Shown in pieces: positions 24,788-33,989 of a stretch of DNA of 52,414 bases; position 1 is the stretch's first letter, and every line of letters begins with the position of its first letter. Both the position numbers and the translations under genes were made by a program. The DNA is taken from NCBI GenBank assembly GCA_964369415.1, contig CAYJFP010000014.1, forward strand, positions 1-52,414, in the 5' to 3' direction. A model generated the notes under the pieces. That model searched no databases. It saw only the letters and a program-made list of their open reading frames with translations, and was not told where the DNA came from. The DNA is from SIG603 sp964369415. Lineage in GTDB: Bacteria; Bacillota; Clostridia; Oscillospirales; Acutalibacteraceae.

Positions 24788-26596
24788 TTATTCTTCTGAG
24801 TCGAGTTTTAGAACGGACATGAAGGCTTCTTGCGGTACTTCGACCGTGCCTAGTTGTCTCATTCGTTTTTTACCCTCTTTTTGTTTTTCTAGTAGCTTTT
24901 TCTTTCTGGTTATGTCGCCGCCGTAGCATTTTGCTAGAACGTCTTTACGCATTGCTTTTACGGTTTCTCTAGCTATGATTTTTCCACCGATACAGGCTTG
25001 AACAGGTACTTCAAAAAGCTGTCTTGGAATTTTTTCCTTTAACTTTTCACACATTTTTCTGCCTCTTGAATAGGCTTTTTCCGCATGTAGTATGAACGAA
25101 AGTGCATCGACCACATCGCCGTTTAGCATGATGTCGAGTTTGACAAGCTTGCTTGGAGCATAGCCCATTAGTTCATAGTCAAATGAAGCGTAACCTCTGG
25201 TTCTCGACTTAAGTACGTCAAAAAAGTCGTAGATAATCTCGTTTAGCGGCAGTTCGTAGTGAATATCGACCCTGTCGGTGTCGATGTATTTCATGTCTTT
25301 AAAGACTCCACGCCTGTCTTGGCACAAGTCCATGATGTTTCCGACGTATTCACTAGGCGCATAGATGTGCGAGTTTGTCATCGGCTCTTCTGCACTTGTG
25401 ATATGAGCAGGATCCGGATAATTTGTCGGGTTGTCGACCATGATTTCGCTTCCGTCGGTCTTCGTGATGTGATAGACAACGCTAGGAGCGGTGGTGATGA
25501 TGTCAAGATTATACTCTCTTTCAAGCCTTTCCTGAATAATCTCCATGTGGAGCAGTCCCAAAAATCCGCATCTAAAACCGAAGCCTAGAGCTATCGAAGT
25601 CTCTGCTTCAAATGTCAAAGAGGCATCGTTAAGCTTTAATTTGTCGAGTGCATCCCTTAAATCCGAATAATGCGCACCATCTGCCGGATAAACACCGCAG
25701 AAAACCATAGGCTGAACCGCCCTGTAGCCGGGTAGTGCCTCTTTTGCGGGATTGTCTTTTTTAGTCACGGTGTCACCTACCAAGGCGTCACGGACATTTT
25801 TAATAGAAGCTGCGATATATCCGACTTGTCCCGCCTTAAGCTCGTTGGTTGGCTCTAAATTAGTCGCCCTTAACATTCCACATTCCACAACAGTAAATTC
25901 ACTGCCTGTCGCCATCATTTTGATGGTCTCGCCCGACTTAATCGTGCCTTCTTTAAGCCTTACATACACGATAACACCTTTATATGTGTCGTAGTACGAG
26001 TCGAAAATCAATGCCTGTAAAGGTGCGTCGAAGTCGCCCTCGGGTGGCGGAACGTCCTTTACTATTTTTTCCATAACATCTTTGATATTTAGCCCTGTTT
26101 TAGCGGAAATTTTCGGAGCGTCCATCGCTGGAATTCCGATGATGTCCTCAATTTCATGCGCAGTTTTTTCTGGGTCGGCGCTTATGAGGTCCACCTTGTT
26201 AAGAACAGGCACGACTTCAAGGCCGCCGTCTATCGCAAGATAGGTGTTCGCAAGGGTTTGTGCCTCGATTCCTTGTGAGGCATCGACAACGAGCACGGCG
26301 CCTTCACAAGCGGCAAGTGAACGGGACACTTCATAGTTAAAGTCGACATGGCCCGGTGTGTCTATTAAGTTAAAAGTGTAAATTTCACCGTCGTCCGCCT
26401 TATAATTAAGCGTGACGGCGTGCGCCTTTATGGTGATGCCCCTCTCCCTTTCCAAATCCATGTTGTCAAGAAGCTGGTCTTCCATCTCCCTTAAGGCAAC
26501 GGACTGAGTTTGCTCTAAAATTCTGTCGGCAAGCGTGCTTTTGCCGTGGTCAATATGTGCAATTATGCTGAAATTTCTAATTTTACTCTGATCCAC
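24788..26596 (-). CDS. lepA: Elongation factor 4 (LepA)
   Basis: A ribosome-associated GTPase that helps translation and ribosome assembly under stress. 602 residues, normal length. The GTPase motifs are AHIDHGKST (13-21), DTPGHVDF and NKVDL, and the LepA-specific C-terminal domain has ARETVKAMRKDVLAKCYGGDITRKKKLLEKQKEGKKRMR. The start is GTG with CGGAGG upstream. It stands alone, divergent from rubrerythrin. Confidence 0.97.
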   Translation of the reverse strand: MDQSKIRNFSIIAHIDHGKSTLADRILEQTQSVALREMEDQLLDNMDLERERGITIKAHAVTLNYKADDGEIYTFNLIDTPGHVDFNYEVSRSLAACEGAVLVVDASQGIEAQTLANTYLAIDGGLEVVPVLNKVDLISADPEKTAHEIEDIIGIPAMDAPKISAKTGLNIKDVMEKIVKDVPPPEGDFDAPLQALIFDSYYDTYKGVIVYVRLKEGTIKSGETIKMMATGSEFTVVECGMLRATNLEPTNELKAGQVGYIAASIKNVRDALVGDTVTKKDNPAKEALPGYRAVQPMVFCGVYPADGAHYSDLRDALDKLKLNDASLTFEAETSIALGFGFRCGFLGLLHMEIIQERLEREYNLDIITTAPSVVYHITKTDGSEIMVDNPTNYPDPAHITSAEEPMTNSHIYAPSEYVGNIMDLCQDRRGVFKDMKYIDTDRVDIHYELPLNEIIYDFFDVLKSRTRGYASFDYELMGYAPSKLVKLDIMLNGDVVDALSFILHAEKAYSRGRKMCEKLKEKIPRQLFEVPVQACIGGKIIARETVKAMRKDVLAKCYGGDITRKKKLLEKQKEGKKRMRQLGTVEVPQEAFMSVLKLDSEE

Positions 26597-26670
26597 TAAA
26601 GTAAATCCTCCGATTAAATTAATATATGTTATAATAATACCACAAACTTGGGATAAAATAAATAAAGTTA

Positions 26671-26698
26671 TTGCAATTTGAGAAGAAAATGTTATAAT
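26671..26698 (+). promoter_or_regulatory. Promoter of rubrerythrin
   Basis: TTGCAA (26671-26676), 16 bases, TATAAT (26693-26698), followed by the gene about 70 bases on. No clear PerR-type box is seen. Confidence 0.7.
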
Positions 26699-26766
26699 TT
26701 AGTTTAATAGGACATTATTTTTTATTGCAAACAGATATGAATGTCAAAACGAAAGGGGTAATTTAG

Positions 26767-27303
26767 ATGTTAAAAGGTACTAAAACGGAAAAAAATTTAC
26801 TCGCAGCTTTTGCAGGAGAGTCACAAGCACATACAAAATATGGCTACTATGCCTCTCAGGCAAAGAAAGACGGCTATGTTCAAATTAGCAATTTCTTTTC
26901 TGAAACTGCCGGAAATGAAAGAGAACACGCAAAGATTTGGTTTAAACTTTTGCATGGCGGCGCCGTGCCCACTACTATAGAAAATCTAAAAGACGCAGCA
27001 GCCGGCGAGAACTATGAGTGGACAGATATGTACAAGGGTTTTGCAGAAGATGCAAGAGCTGAGGGATTTAACGATATTGCATATCTTTTTGAAGAGGTAG
27101 GAAAAATTGAAAAAGAGCACGAAGAAAGATACAAAAAGCTTCTTTCTAATATAGAAGACGACAGCGTATTTAAGAAGAAGGAAAAAACCATTTGGATTTG
27201 CACAAACTGCGGTCATATTCACGACAGTGAAGAAGCGCCAGAATTATGCCCTGTTTGCAAGCATCCTAAAGCATATTTTGAAGTGAGAATTATTAATTAC
27301 TAA
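26767..27303 (+). CDS. Rubrerythrin
   Basis: A diiron peroxidase protecting anaerobes from hydrogen peroxide, with electrons passing from its rubredoxin-like domain. 178 residues. The ferritin-like part (about 1-135) has the iron ligands in ESQAHTKY, ETAGNEREHA and the later EVGKIEKEHEERY. The C-terminal rubredoxin-type zinc/iron site has CTNCG (about 143-147) and CPVCKH (about 160-165). SD AAAGGGG precedes the ATG. It is monocistronic with its own promoter and terminator. Confidence 0.95.
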   Translation: MLKGTKTEKNLLAAFAGESQAHTKYGYYASQAKKDGYVQISNFFSETAGNEREHAKIWFKLLHGGAVPTTIENLKDAAAGENYEWTDMYKGFAEDARAEGFNDIAYLFEEVGKIEKEHEERYKKLLSNIEDDSVFKKKEKTIWICTNCGHIHDSEEAPELCPVCKHPKAYFEVRIINY

Positions 27304-27320
27304 TATGTATAAAGCATTAA

Positions 27321-27360
27321 AAATGGCCAATACTCGTGTATGAGTGTTGGTCATTTTATA
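27321..27360 (+). terminator. Rubrerythrin terminator
   Basis: A 15-base stem with two G-U pairs (27321-27335 with 27342-27356), loop GTGTAT, T-rich end. Confidence 0.88.
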
Positions 27361-27584
27361 ATGTCAAATGCTTGAATTGATATATTGCTAAGGTAATTTT
27401 TAATTTAGTATCAAACTTTTTTGTAAAAATTTTATTGTATAATTTACATGAATTAGACTCAAAGTGGCAAACGAAGATAAGATTTATGGAGAAAAATGTA
27501 ATAATTAAGGGAGTTTTTTTAAAAATAATGCATTTAGTGGTGATTCACCTTAAAGTATAGTAATAATACAGTATTTAGTAGTGA

Positions 27585-27632
27585 AATTTTGTCTCATTCA
27601 CAGTAATAATGAATATTTAATGAGATAAAATT
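27585..27632. repeat. Unassigned inverted repeat
   Basis: AATTTTGTCTCATT (27585-27598) pairs with AATGAGATAAAATT (27619-27632) with one G-T pair and a 20-base loop. There is no T-tract after it and no gene beside it, so it is not a normal terminator. Confidence 0.6.
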
Positions 27633-27909
27633 CATAAAGCGACAAGAAAAGGCAGAATTTTTGGGAAAGTGTAGTAAAAATAATGAATAAATATACAGTA
27701 AAAATGCATTTTAATTTGTGTTATATCAAAAAATACATGAACCATTTCTACGTTTTGCACAGGCGGTAACTTTAAAATGTATAAAATATGATTAAAAAAT
27801 AATGTAATTATATAATTAATGCATAAATTATTTAATAGTAAAAAAATTATGTAAATTAATAATCAATACAAATTTAGTAGTTTTTCACAAAAACCACCTG
27901 TCCAAATTT

Positions 27910-27938
27910 TTGACAACTTGTAAGGTTTTATCTATAAT
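27910..27938 (+). promoter_or_regulatory. Consensus promoter of the G5/3D gene
   Basis: TTGACA (27910-27915), 17 bases, TATAAT (27933-27938). Confidence 0.9.
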
Positions 27939-28045
27939 TATGAAAAACTACAGCCTGCAAAATGTCTAAAAATCTCCGGACAAACATATATTGCTTCATA
28001 CCCAATTACATATGAATATATGAAAACCGGAAAGGAAGGTATTTA

Positions 28046-29509
28046 ATGAAGAGCAGACATTATAAAAAACAGAATAAAAAGTTTGTTGGTAAAATTTTGA
28101 TTTTAGTGTCAATTTTTTCAGTTCTATTGGTAGGTTCTTTTGTCACAGTTATGGCTAACATGGCTAACACAGTAGAGTGTGTGGTCGACGATGAGGGCAC
28201 AGTTTATGAGTTTACCATGGTGTTGCCTACACCAGAAGCCATTTTGGAAGAAGCAGTTAAACGTGGTATGCCAGAATTAAACGAGAATGATTTATTTGAA
28301 GCGGTAGACGGAAATGTAACTATTAAAAGAGCATATAGCATGACTCTTAGCTTGTACGATGAAGAAACAGAGCTTATACTATATAAGAACCAAAGTTTAG
28401 AGGATGTTTTAAACACAAATGAAATCGAGTATGGCGAAAACGATTTTATTAAGCCGTCTTTGTCACAAATTATGAGTGACGGCGACACGGCTGAAATCAA
28501 GGCATATAATCCAGTAACTCTTATAGACGGCGAAGAAAGCTATAGCACGGTTTTATATGGCGGTACGGTCGAAGACGTACTTAAAGAGCTTTCTATAGTG
28601 CTTGGTCAAAGCGATTATGTAGAGCCGTCACTAGAGACAGCTTTAATTAAGGACATGGAAATCAAAGTTTATAGACTCTTTGAATTAGAGTTTACAGATG
28701 GAGAAGAAGAGCCAGAAATTATCAGCACATCTGCAAAAACAGTTGAAGACTTTTTAAAAGAAAATAACATCGAGGTAAACGAGGGCGATGAATTAAGCCA
28801 CGAACTTGATGAAGAAATCGGAAAAGACACAAAGCTTTCGGTAGGAAGAGCAAGTTTTGAGGAAAAAACCGAGACAGAAACAGTAAAATATCAAACAGAG
28901 TACAAAAATGACTCTACAATGGAAGTAGGACAGCAAGTGACCGAGACCTACGGACAAAACGGAGAAAAGACAGTAGTTTATAAAGAAAAGTATATCAACG
29001 GTGAATTTGACAGCAAAGAAGCCGTTGAAGAAAAAATTACCAAACAGCCTGTAACAGAAGTTATCAGAAAAGGCACGATGAAGGTAGAAGTTCCAGAAAG
29101 TAACGAGCAGGATGAGCCTGAATTAGAAGAGACTCCAAGCGATGATACAACCGATTCAGATGTTTCAACGGTAGCACCTAGCGGAAATACTTTTACAGAT
29201 ATGTATGGAAACGTGGTTTCGTATTCAAACGTGATGAATGGCTCGTGTACGGCGTATACTGCACCAGGCGGGATAACCTCGACAGGGCAGGCGGCACAAG
29301 TTGGAATCGTTGCGGTAGATCCAAATGTTATTCCATACGGAACTAGGATGTATATAACCTCGGGTAGCGTGGTTTATGGATATGCAGTAGCGGGCGATAC
29401 AGGCGGCGCCTTGATGTCAGGATTAGTACTAGTCGACGTTTACTACGACACATTAGAAGAGTGTTATAACTTTGGTAGACGTGACATGACGGTGTATATT
29501 TTAGATTAA
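28046..29509 (+). CDS. YabE-like cell-wall protein (DUF348-G5-3D)
   Basis: A secreted or membrane-anchored protein probably acting on peptidoglycan. 487 residues: a basic N-terminus with one hydrophobic helix (about 15-38), three DUF348-type ubiquitin-like repeats (about 50-240), a G5 domain (about 265-345), an acidic Ser/Thr/Pro linker and a C-terminal 3D domain (about 385-487). In the 3D domain the conserved aspartates are seen in VAGDTGGAL and LVDVYYDT, and the end GRRDMTVYIL is typical. Related YabE/Rpf-like and 3D proteins are lytic enzymes. A strong promoter and SD and a following terminator make it a single-gene unit. Confidence 0.88.
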   Translation: MKSRHYKKQNKKFVGKILILVSIFSVLLVGSFVTVMANMANTVECVVDDEGTVYEFTMVLPTPEAILEEAVKRGMPELNENDLFEAVDGNVTIKRAYSMTLSLYDEETELILYKNQSLEDVLNTNEIEYGENDFIKPSLSQIMSDGDTAEIKAYNPVTLIDGEESYSTVLYGGTVEDVLKELSIVLGQSDYVEPSLETALIKDMEIKVYRLFELEFTDGEEEPEIISTSAKTVEDFLKENNIEVNEGDELSHELDEEIGKDTKLSVGRASFEEKTETETVKYQTEYKNDSTMEVGQQVTETYGQNGEKTVVYKEKYINGEFDSKEAVEEKITKQPVTEVIRKGTMKVEVPESNEQDEPELEETPSDDTTDSDVSTVAPSGNTFTDMYGNVVSYSNVMNGSCTAYTAPGGITSTGQAAQVGIVAVDPNVIPYGTRMYITSGSVVYGYAVAGDTGGALMSGLVLVDVYYDTLEECYNFGRRDMTVYILD

Positions 29510-29524
29510 AATCAAAACAGTTAA

Positions 29525-29558
29525 AAAAATCCGAAGCCGATAAGGTTTCGGATTTTTT
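29525..29558 (+). terminator. Terminator of the G5/3D gene
   Basis: A 14-bp stem with one G-T pair (29525-29538 with 29544-29557), loop GATAA, T-rich tail. Confidence 0.92.
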
Positions 29559-29571
29559 GCGTTTAAATAAG

Positions 29572-29597
29572 AAAAAAGGGAGGATATTTCCTCCCTT
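29572..29597 (-). terminator. Terminator of the small 54-aa ORF
   Basis: GGGAGG/CCTCCC stem (29578-29583 with 29590-29595, extended by AA/TT), followed on the minus strand by six T. Confidence 0.88.
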
Positions 29598-29607
29598 AAA
29601 AATATAT

Positions 29608-29772
29608 TTAGCCAAAAATGTTTGCAAGAAAATCAGCAAAAAGCTGAGGCAAATCAAGGTTTAACGTAACCCTAAAAATTGCATTAATCAAGGTGTATGC
29701 AACATAAGAAGATAATCCAAGAAGGAAATAAAATAAATACCTATTCTTTTTTTGTTTCACTTTCTCTTCCAT
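29608..29772 (-). CDS. Small hydrophobic protein, 54 aa, unknown function
   Basis: A short ORF with every sign of a real gene. It starts at ATG 29772 with TAGGAGG seven bases upstream, has a promoter (29812-29840) and is followed by a terminator at 29572-29597. The product is lysine-rich for its first 10 residues (MEEKVKQKKN), then one hydrophobic segment (about 12-35, LFYFLLGLSSYVAYTL) and an amphipathic end. It is probably a single-pass membrane peptide. Homologues are not recalled. It lies between the G5/3D gene and the large glycosyltransferase but is transcribed on its own. Confidence 0.72.
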   Translation of the reverse strand: MEEKVKQKKNRYLFYFLLGLSSYVAYTLINAIFRVTLNLDLPQLFADFLANIFG

Positions 29773-29811
29773 AATATGCCTCCTAAATTTTAACAGATTT
29801 ATTGTAATATT

Positions 29812-29840
29812 ATTATACTCCTACAAATTTTAAAATTCAA
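29812..29840 (-). promoter_or_regulatory. Promoter of the 54-aa ORF
   Basis: Minus strand TTGAAT (29835-29840), 17 bases, TATAAT (29812-29817), 40 bases before the ATG. Confidence 0.75.
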
Positions 29841-29885
29841 GAAAAAAACAAAATTATGAAACAAATATAAGGTTCTATAGGAAAA

Positions 29886-32800
29886 CTAGTTACTTAATGA
29901 AATAAATGTCCAATCTGGATAGAGCTGTAGCGCCTTTATATACTCACTATCAGCCGGTGCGCCCGAAAGCACGGGGTAGTAGATTAAGAACATAATAAAA
30001 TTGATAAGAACAAAGGCTAAAATGCCGATTTTTACTGCGCTTATGCTTATTTTTCCGACTGTTAGGCAAGGCGTTTTAAACTGTATTAATCTGCTAAATA
30101 AGAACATTAATGCTAAAATTATAAACGGAACTGCGGTGAAATAGTGGTAGATAAAGGTAAGCCTTGGCACCAAGACCCACGGCAGATACACCGAGAGAAA
30201 TCCGACTAGAATAAAGGCGGTGGATTGTGCTTTTTTTCTGATAAATTCAAATACAGAGTAGAAAACGGCAAGTAGCGAGGAAGTCCACAAAAGCGGGTTT
30301 CCAAGACAGCTAATCGTGCTGACGAGTCCGCTTCCGTTATAATCGTAGGTGACGGCATACCAAATATTTCTAAGTACCAAGGGCCACTCGTACCAAGGCG
30401 AGGCAAATCCGTGCTCGGCGACAAGTCCCGAGTGATAGCTGAACATGTGATTTTGGTAATTTAGAAAATTACCCAGTAAATCGTGCGAATTATGGCCTAG
30501 TAAAAGTATCGGCATGAAGGATAAAAAGTAAATTCCAAATGGAATTATTACGAAAAACGCCATGCAAAATAGGCATAAATCAATGATTCTAAGCATGGCA
30601 AACTTTTTGTCCTCATGGTTTCTGTAGCTAATAATAAGTTTAGCAAAGAACAATACGGCAAGTCCGATAGCACCGTAGGCACATGTCCACTTTGAGGCAA
30701 TGCCAAGGCCCATGAAAATTCCGCTTAAGGCAAGTGGAAGAAAGAGCGAAAACTTGCTGCTTTTCATTATGTCTTTTTGGATGAAAACGAGCATTGCATC
30801 GTACATCAAGAGGATGAAGAAAACCGAATATGTGTCGATAGTTGCGATTCTAGTTTGCGTAAAATGCATGAAGTCAAAGGCGAAAAGAAACGTGCCGACA
30901 GCGGCGATTAAAGAGCATGAAAACAGCCTTCTTATTATATGATAAAAAACAGGGAGCATTAAAACACCGAAAAGTGCACCCGCAAAACGCCAGCCGAATG
31001 GGTTCATTCCAAAAATATTTATGAAAAATGAGATAATCAGCTTTCCAAGCGGCGGATGAGTGTTTTCGTAAGGCTCTGCGCCTAAAATATGCTCGTAGGC
31101 GGTTCTTGCGTGGTAAATTTCGTCAAAATAAGTGGAGTTATAGTAGCTTGAGTGAATAGGAACAGAGTCTTGCTCGTCTATCAGTGCAGCCGCATTTCCG
31201 CTTACAAGGCTGATATGCGCTTTGGTCTCGGTGCCTTCGTCGATAAAGGCGATTTCGTTAAGTACCGAGAGACTGTCTAAAGCAGTGACTCTAAGATAAC
31301 TGTAGCCCGATAGGTCGAACTCGTGCCATGCGTAGACGCTCGAATTATTCAGGTCTCTTAACAATGAGTAGGTTTGGCCGTCAAGAGAGACTTCTAAGTT
31401 AAAATTAGAGCCGACCCGTGGCCTTTCGTTTTCTTCTGAAATTCCAGCAAGATAGGAAAATTTTGTGTAATTTCCGTCTATTTTAAACACGGCTGTTTCA
31501 CCAGCGCTAGGAGTCCAAGAAGTGTTCGCCGTGGTGTTAGAACCCAGTGAATAAAAGGCAAAAGCGCCGTAAACAAGGCAGATAAAAGCGATGAAAATAT
31601 AGTCTTTTACATGCATTTTTCTATCCGAATGTGTAGGCAACCAGAGAATTGATTTGTTCGTGCTTTCTTTAAAAGTAATTTTAAACGCCTCCTTTTTATA
31701 GCCAAAAAATACAAAGTAAACATAGAAAATAAACAAAATTAAGTTGCTAAGTGAAGTCAAAACAATCACCGGTGAAGTCGGTGAAACATAGGTATTGTTA
31801 AGGAAAAAAACATAGGAAACATTTATATAATTTGTGATGGTAAATCCAAGGAAAAAGTACATATGCCTTATGTCTTTTGTCCTTACATAGGTAAGAAGTA
31901 AGAGGAGAATTACGGCAAACATGTATCTCTCGTGCATTTTTACCGAGAAGATAAAAAGTGTGATTAAAATTAGAGATGAAGCCGTGAAAAGGCAAGGTTT
32001 TTTTCTGTTTTTGAATATATAAATTCCCGTCACGGCACTTGCGATTAAAGCGCCCGACAAGTCTAACAGCACGGACACCACTTCTCCCGTCGGAAGCGGT
32101 GACCAATTAAGGCCAAAGAGGGCAAAAATATTATAGGCATTGATAGTAAAATATCCGTAATAGTCCAAGGTGGAAAAATAGCAGTCAAAAAGAAAGGTAA
32201 AATCAAAGTTTTGACTAAATGGAAGCGACAGCGCAAAAATGGCGATTACCGCCGAAATTATGGAGAAAAACAGCTCTTTAAACTTCTTATTAAATAGCAA
32301 GAAAAAGACGAAAACGGGTATGAACATCAGCATTTGTGGCTTTAAAAGTATGCTGATTCCGTAGACTGCGCCCGCTATGAAGAACCTGTTTTTTTGCACG
32401 AATAATATGCTTATTAATATAGAAAGTGCGCAAATCGAGTCCATTTGACCCCATACTCCGCTGTCGAAAATTACCAATGGGTTTAGCATGTACAAAAGGG
32501 AAAGGACTGCCGATTTATTCTTGCTAAAACTTTTTTTGGAAAGAGTATAGACCAAAACGCCCGAGACAATGTCGGCAATAATAGACGGCGACTTGATAAG
32601 AAAGGTATAAAAAGCGCCGTAATATTCAAGCGAGAACAGCCTTCTAATATTATCCAAAAAGGAAAGAATATAAAGATAAGCCGGCGGATAGTCAAGGTAG
32701 ATTTGCTCTTGATAATAGACGGTGTCAAAGCCGACGTCGTTACAAAGACTGCCCCATGCCTTATAAAGCGTGATGTCCACCTCGAAAAAAGGTGCAAAAT

Positions 32801-32951
32801 AGGCAATCAGAATTTTTGCGACTATAGAAAAACACAAAACATATAAAAATAAATGCCTTATGTCCTTATTTTCAAAATTAGGTAAAAATTTTTTAAAAAG
32901 TAAAACGCAAACTATAATGAATGCGATTAATGAAACTATGTAAATCGTCAT
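29886..32951 (-). CDS. Double GT-C membrane glycosyltransferase (GT87/mannosyltransferase-like + PMT-like)
   Basis: About 1021 residues from ATG 32951, which has GGAG seven bases upstream (an ATG 12 bases earlier lacks an SD). Two polytopic GT-C modules are joined. The first (about 1-430) has the acidic motif near DITLYKAW and the DYPPAYLYI segment of lipid-phosphosugar mannosyltransferases. A short extracytoplasmic beta-rich, discoidin-like stretch follows (about 470-585). The second (about 600-1020) is PMT-like, with the catalytic-type FDEIYHARTAYE and HPPLGK. It probably transfers sugars, perhaps mannose, from a lipid carrier to protein or a surface polymer. manA lies divergent 90 bp away, fitting mannose supply. 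Confidence 0.85.
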   Translation of the reverse strand: MTIYIVSLIAFIIVCVLLFKKFLPNFENKDIRHLFLYVLCFSIVAKILIAYFAPFFEVDITLYKAWGSLCNDVGFDTVYYQEQIYLDYPPAYLYILSFLDNIRRLFSLEYYGAFYTFLIKSPSIIADIVSGVLVYTLSKKSFSKNKSAVLSLLYMLNPLVIFDSGVWGQMDSICALSILISILFVQKNRFFIAGAVYGISILLKPQMLMFIPVFVFFLLFNKKFKELFFSIISAVIAIFALSLPFSQNFDFTFLFDCYFSTLDYYGYFTINAYNIFALFGLNWSPLPTGEVVSVLLDLSGALIASAVTGIYIFKNRKKPCLFTASSLILITLFIFSVKMHERYMFAVILLLLLTYVRTKDIRHMYFFLGFTITNYINVSYVFFLNNTYVSPTSPVIVLTSLSNLILFIFYVYFVFFGYKKEAFKITFKESTNKSILWLPTHSDRKMHVKDYIFIAFICLVYGAFAFYSLGSNTTANTSWTPSAGETAVFKIDGNYTKFSYLAGISEENERPRVGSNFNLEVSLDGQTYSLLRDLNNSSVYAWHEFDLSGYSYLRVTALDSLSVLNEIAFIDEGTETKAHISLVSGNAAALIDEQDSVPIHSSYYNSTYFDEIYHARTAYEHILGAEPYENTHPPLGKLIISFFINIFGMNPFGWRFAGALFGVLMLPVFYHIIRRLFSCSLIAAVGTFLFAFDFMHFTQTRIATIDTYSVFFILLMYDAMLVFIQKDIMKSSKFSLFLPLALSGIFMGLGIASKWTCAYGAIGLAVLFFAKLIISYRNHEDKKFAMLRIIDLCLFCMAFFVIIPFGIYFLSFMPILLLGHNSHDLLGNFLNYQNHMFSYHSGLVAEHGFASPWYEWPLVLRNIWYAVTYDYNGSGLVSTISCLGNPLLWTSSLLAVFYSVFEFIRKKAQSTAFILVGFLSVYLPWVLVPRLTFIYHYFTAVPFIILALMFLFSRLIQFKTPCLTVGKISISAVKIGILAFVLINFIMFLIYYPVLSGAPADSEYIKALQLYPDWTFISLSN

Positions 32952-32983
32952 GTGAATCTCCATTTTTTTATTAGGGAATAAAC

Positions 32984-33012
32984 TTGAAAAAAGTCAAAAA
33001 AAATTGTATAAT
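32984..33012 (+). promoter_or_regulatory. Promoter of manA
   Basis: TTGAAA (32984-32989), 17 bases, TATAAT (33007-33012). Transcription would start near 33019, so the upstream GTG at 33018 cannot be the start codon. Confidence 0.85.
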
Positions 33013-33041
33013 AATGAGTGAATTTTAAAAGGGGTGATCAT

Positions 33042-33989
33042 ATGAGTATAATAAAGTTAAATCCAGCCTTTAAAGACAATCTTTGGGGTGGAACAAAGCT
33101 AAGAGACTTGTACGGAAAAAAATGTGACTTCGACATTATTGCCGAAAGTTGGGAGTTATCAGGACATAGTGCTGGTCAAAGCATTCTTGAAGACGGGACA
33201 ACTTTTAGTGAGTATATAGAAAAAAAAGGAAAAGAAATTTTAGGCAAGAACAGCCAAAAATTTGATAAATTTCCGATTTTAATTAAATTTATAGATGCAA
33301 AACTTCCGCTATCACTTCAAGTTCATCCAGACGATGAATATGCAAAGGAAAAAGAAAACAGCTTCGGCAAAACCGAAGTGTGGTACATCATGGATGCCGA
33401 AAAAGATGCTTATATCTACTTTGGTGTCAACAAAGACATGGACAAAAGTGAGTTTGAAAAAAGAATAGAAGAGGGCACGGTCGAAGAAGTTTTGAACAAA
33501 GTTTTTGTCAAAAAAGGCGACGTGTTCTTCATAGAAGCGGGTACAGTTCACGCAATAGGCGGTGGCATTTTGGTTTGTGAAATTCAGCAAAATTCCGATA
33601 CTACCTACAGGGTTTTTGACTATCAAAGAAGAGATAAGGACGGAAATTTAAGAGAGCTTCACATAGAAAAAGCCGTGGACGTTTCTAACTTAAATAAGAC
33701 AAAGGCACAGGCCGACACACTCTCGTCCAAGACTGAAAACGGCGTGAAAATAACCGAGATTGCCTCGTGCAAATACTTTAAAACAACAAAGTATGAAAGC
33801 GAATCCACCGTGAAACTTAATTCAGATGAAAACTCTTTCATATCTCTTGTCTTTTTAGAAGGCGAAGGAGTGGTTACTTCTTCAGATAATAGCCTAAGTT
33901 TTAAAGCCGGCGAGAGCATTTTTATCCCAGCTTCAGAAGGCGAGATAAAAATTGATGGCAAGTGCCAATTTGTCGCAAGCGGTGTTTAA
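33042..33989 (+). CDS. manA: Mannose-6-phosphate isomerase, class I
   Basis: A zinc enzyme interconverting mannose-6-phosphate and fructose-6-phosphate. 315 residues from ATG 33042, with AAAAGGGG upstream. Zinc ligands and active-site features: QVHPDDEYA (Gln/His) and KTEVWYI (Glu), then a cupin strand GTVHAIGGGILVCEIQQNSDTTYRVFDY. The length is typical of the short Bacillota class. It is divergent from the double glycosyltransferase gene, and its stop directly abuts the stop of ppiB. Confidence 0.95.
   Translation: MSIIKLNPAFKDNLWGGTKLRDLYGKKCDFDIIAESWELSGHSAGQSILEDGTTFSEYIEKKGKEILGKNSQKFDKFPILIKFIDAKLPLSLQVHPDDEYAKEKENSFGKTEVWYIMDAEKDAYIYFGVNKDMDKSEFEKRIEEGTVEEVLNKVFVKKGDVFFIEAGTVHAIGGGILVCEIQQNSDTTYRVFDYQRRDKDGNLRELHIEKAVDVSNLNKTKAQADTLSSKTENGVKITEIASCKYFKTTKYESESTVKLNSDENSFISLVFLEGEGVVTSSDNSLSFKAGESIFIPASEGEIKIDGKCQFVASGV

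Larger units (their letters stand above)
27361..28045 (+). other. Gene-free AT-rich region and leader of the G5/3D gene
   Basis: About 685 bases with no convincing ORF on either strand and no riboswitch I recognise; I looked for ydaO, GEMM and T-box features. It contains an inverted repeat at 27585-27632 and, at 27910-27938, a perfect promoter. The transcript would have a leader of about 100 bases before the G5/3D gene, with GGAAAGGAAGG as SD. Confidence 0.6.

Noticed and set aside
27361..28045. A riboswitch (ydaO or c-di-GMP type) before the G5/3D gene
   Set aside because: None of the conserved loop sequences I know from these classes is visible; only an unassigned inverted repeat.
33018..33041. 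Upstream GTG start for manA
   Set aside because: The SD and transcription start point would lie inside the extended coding part; ATG 33042 fits the family N-terminus.
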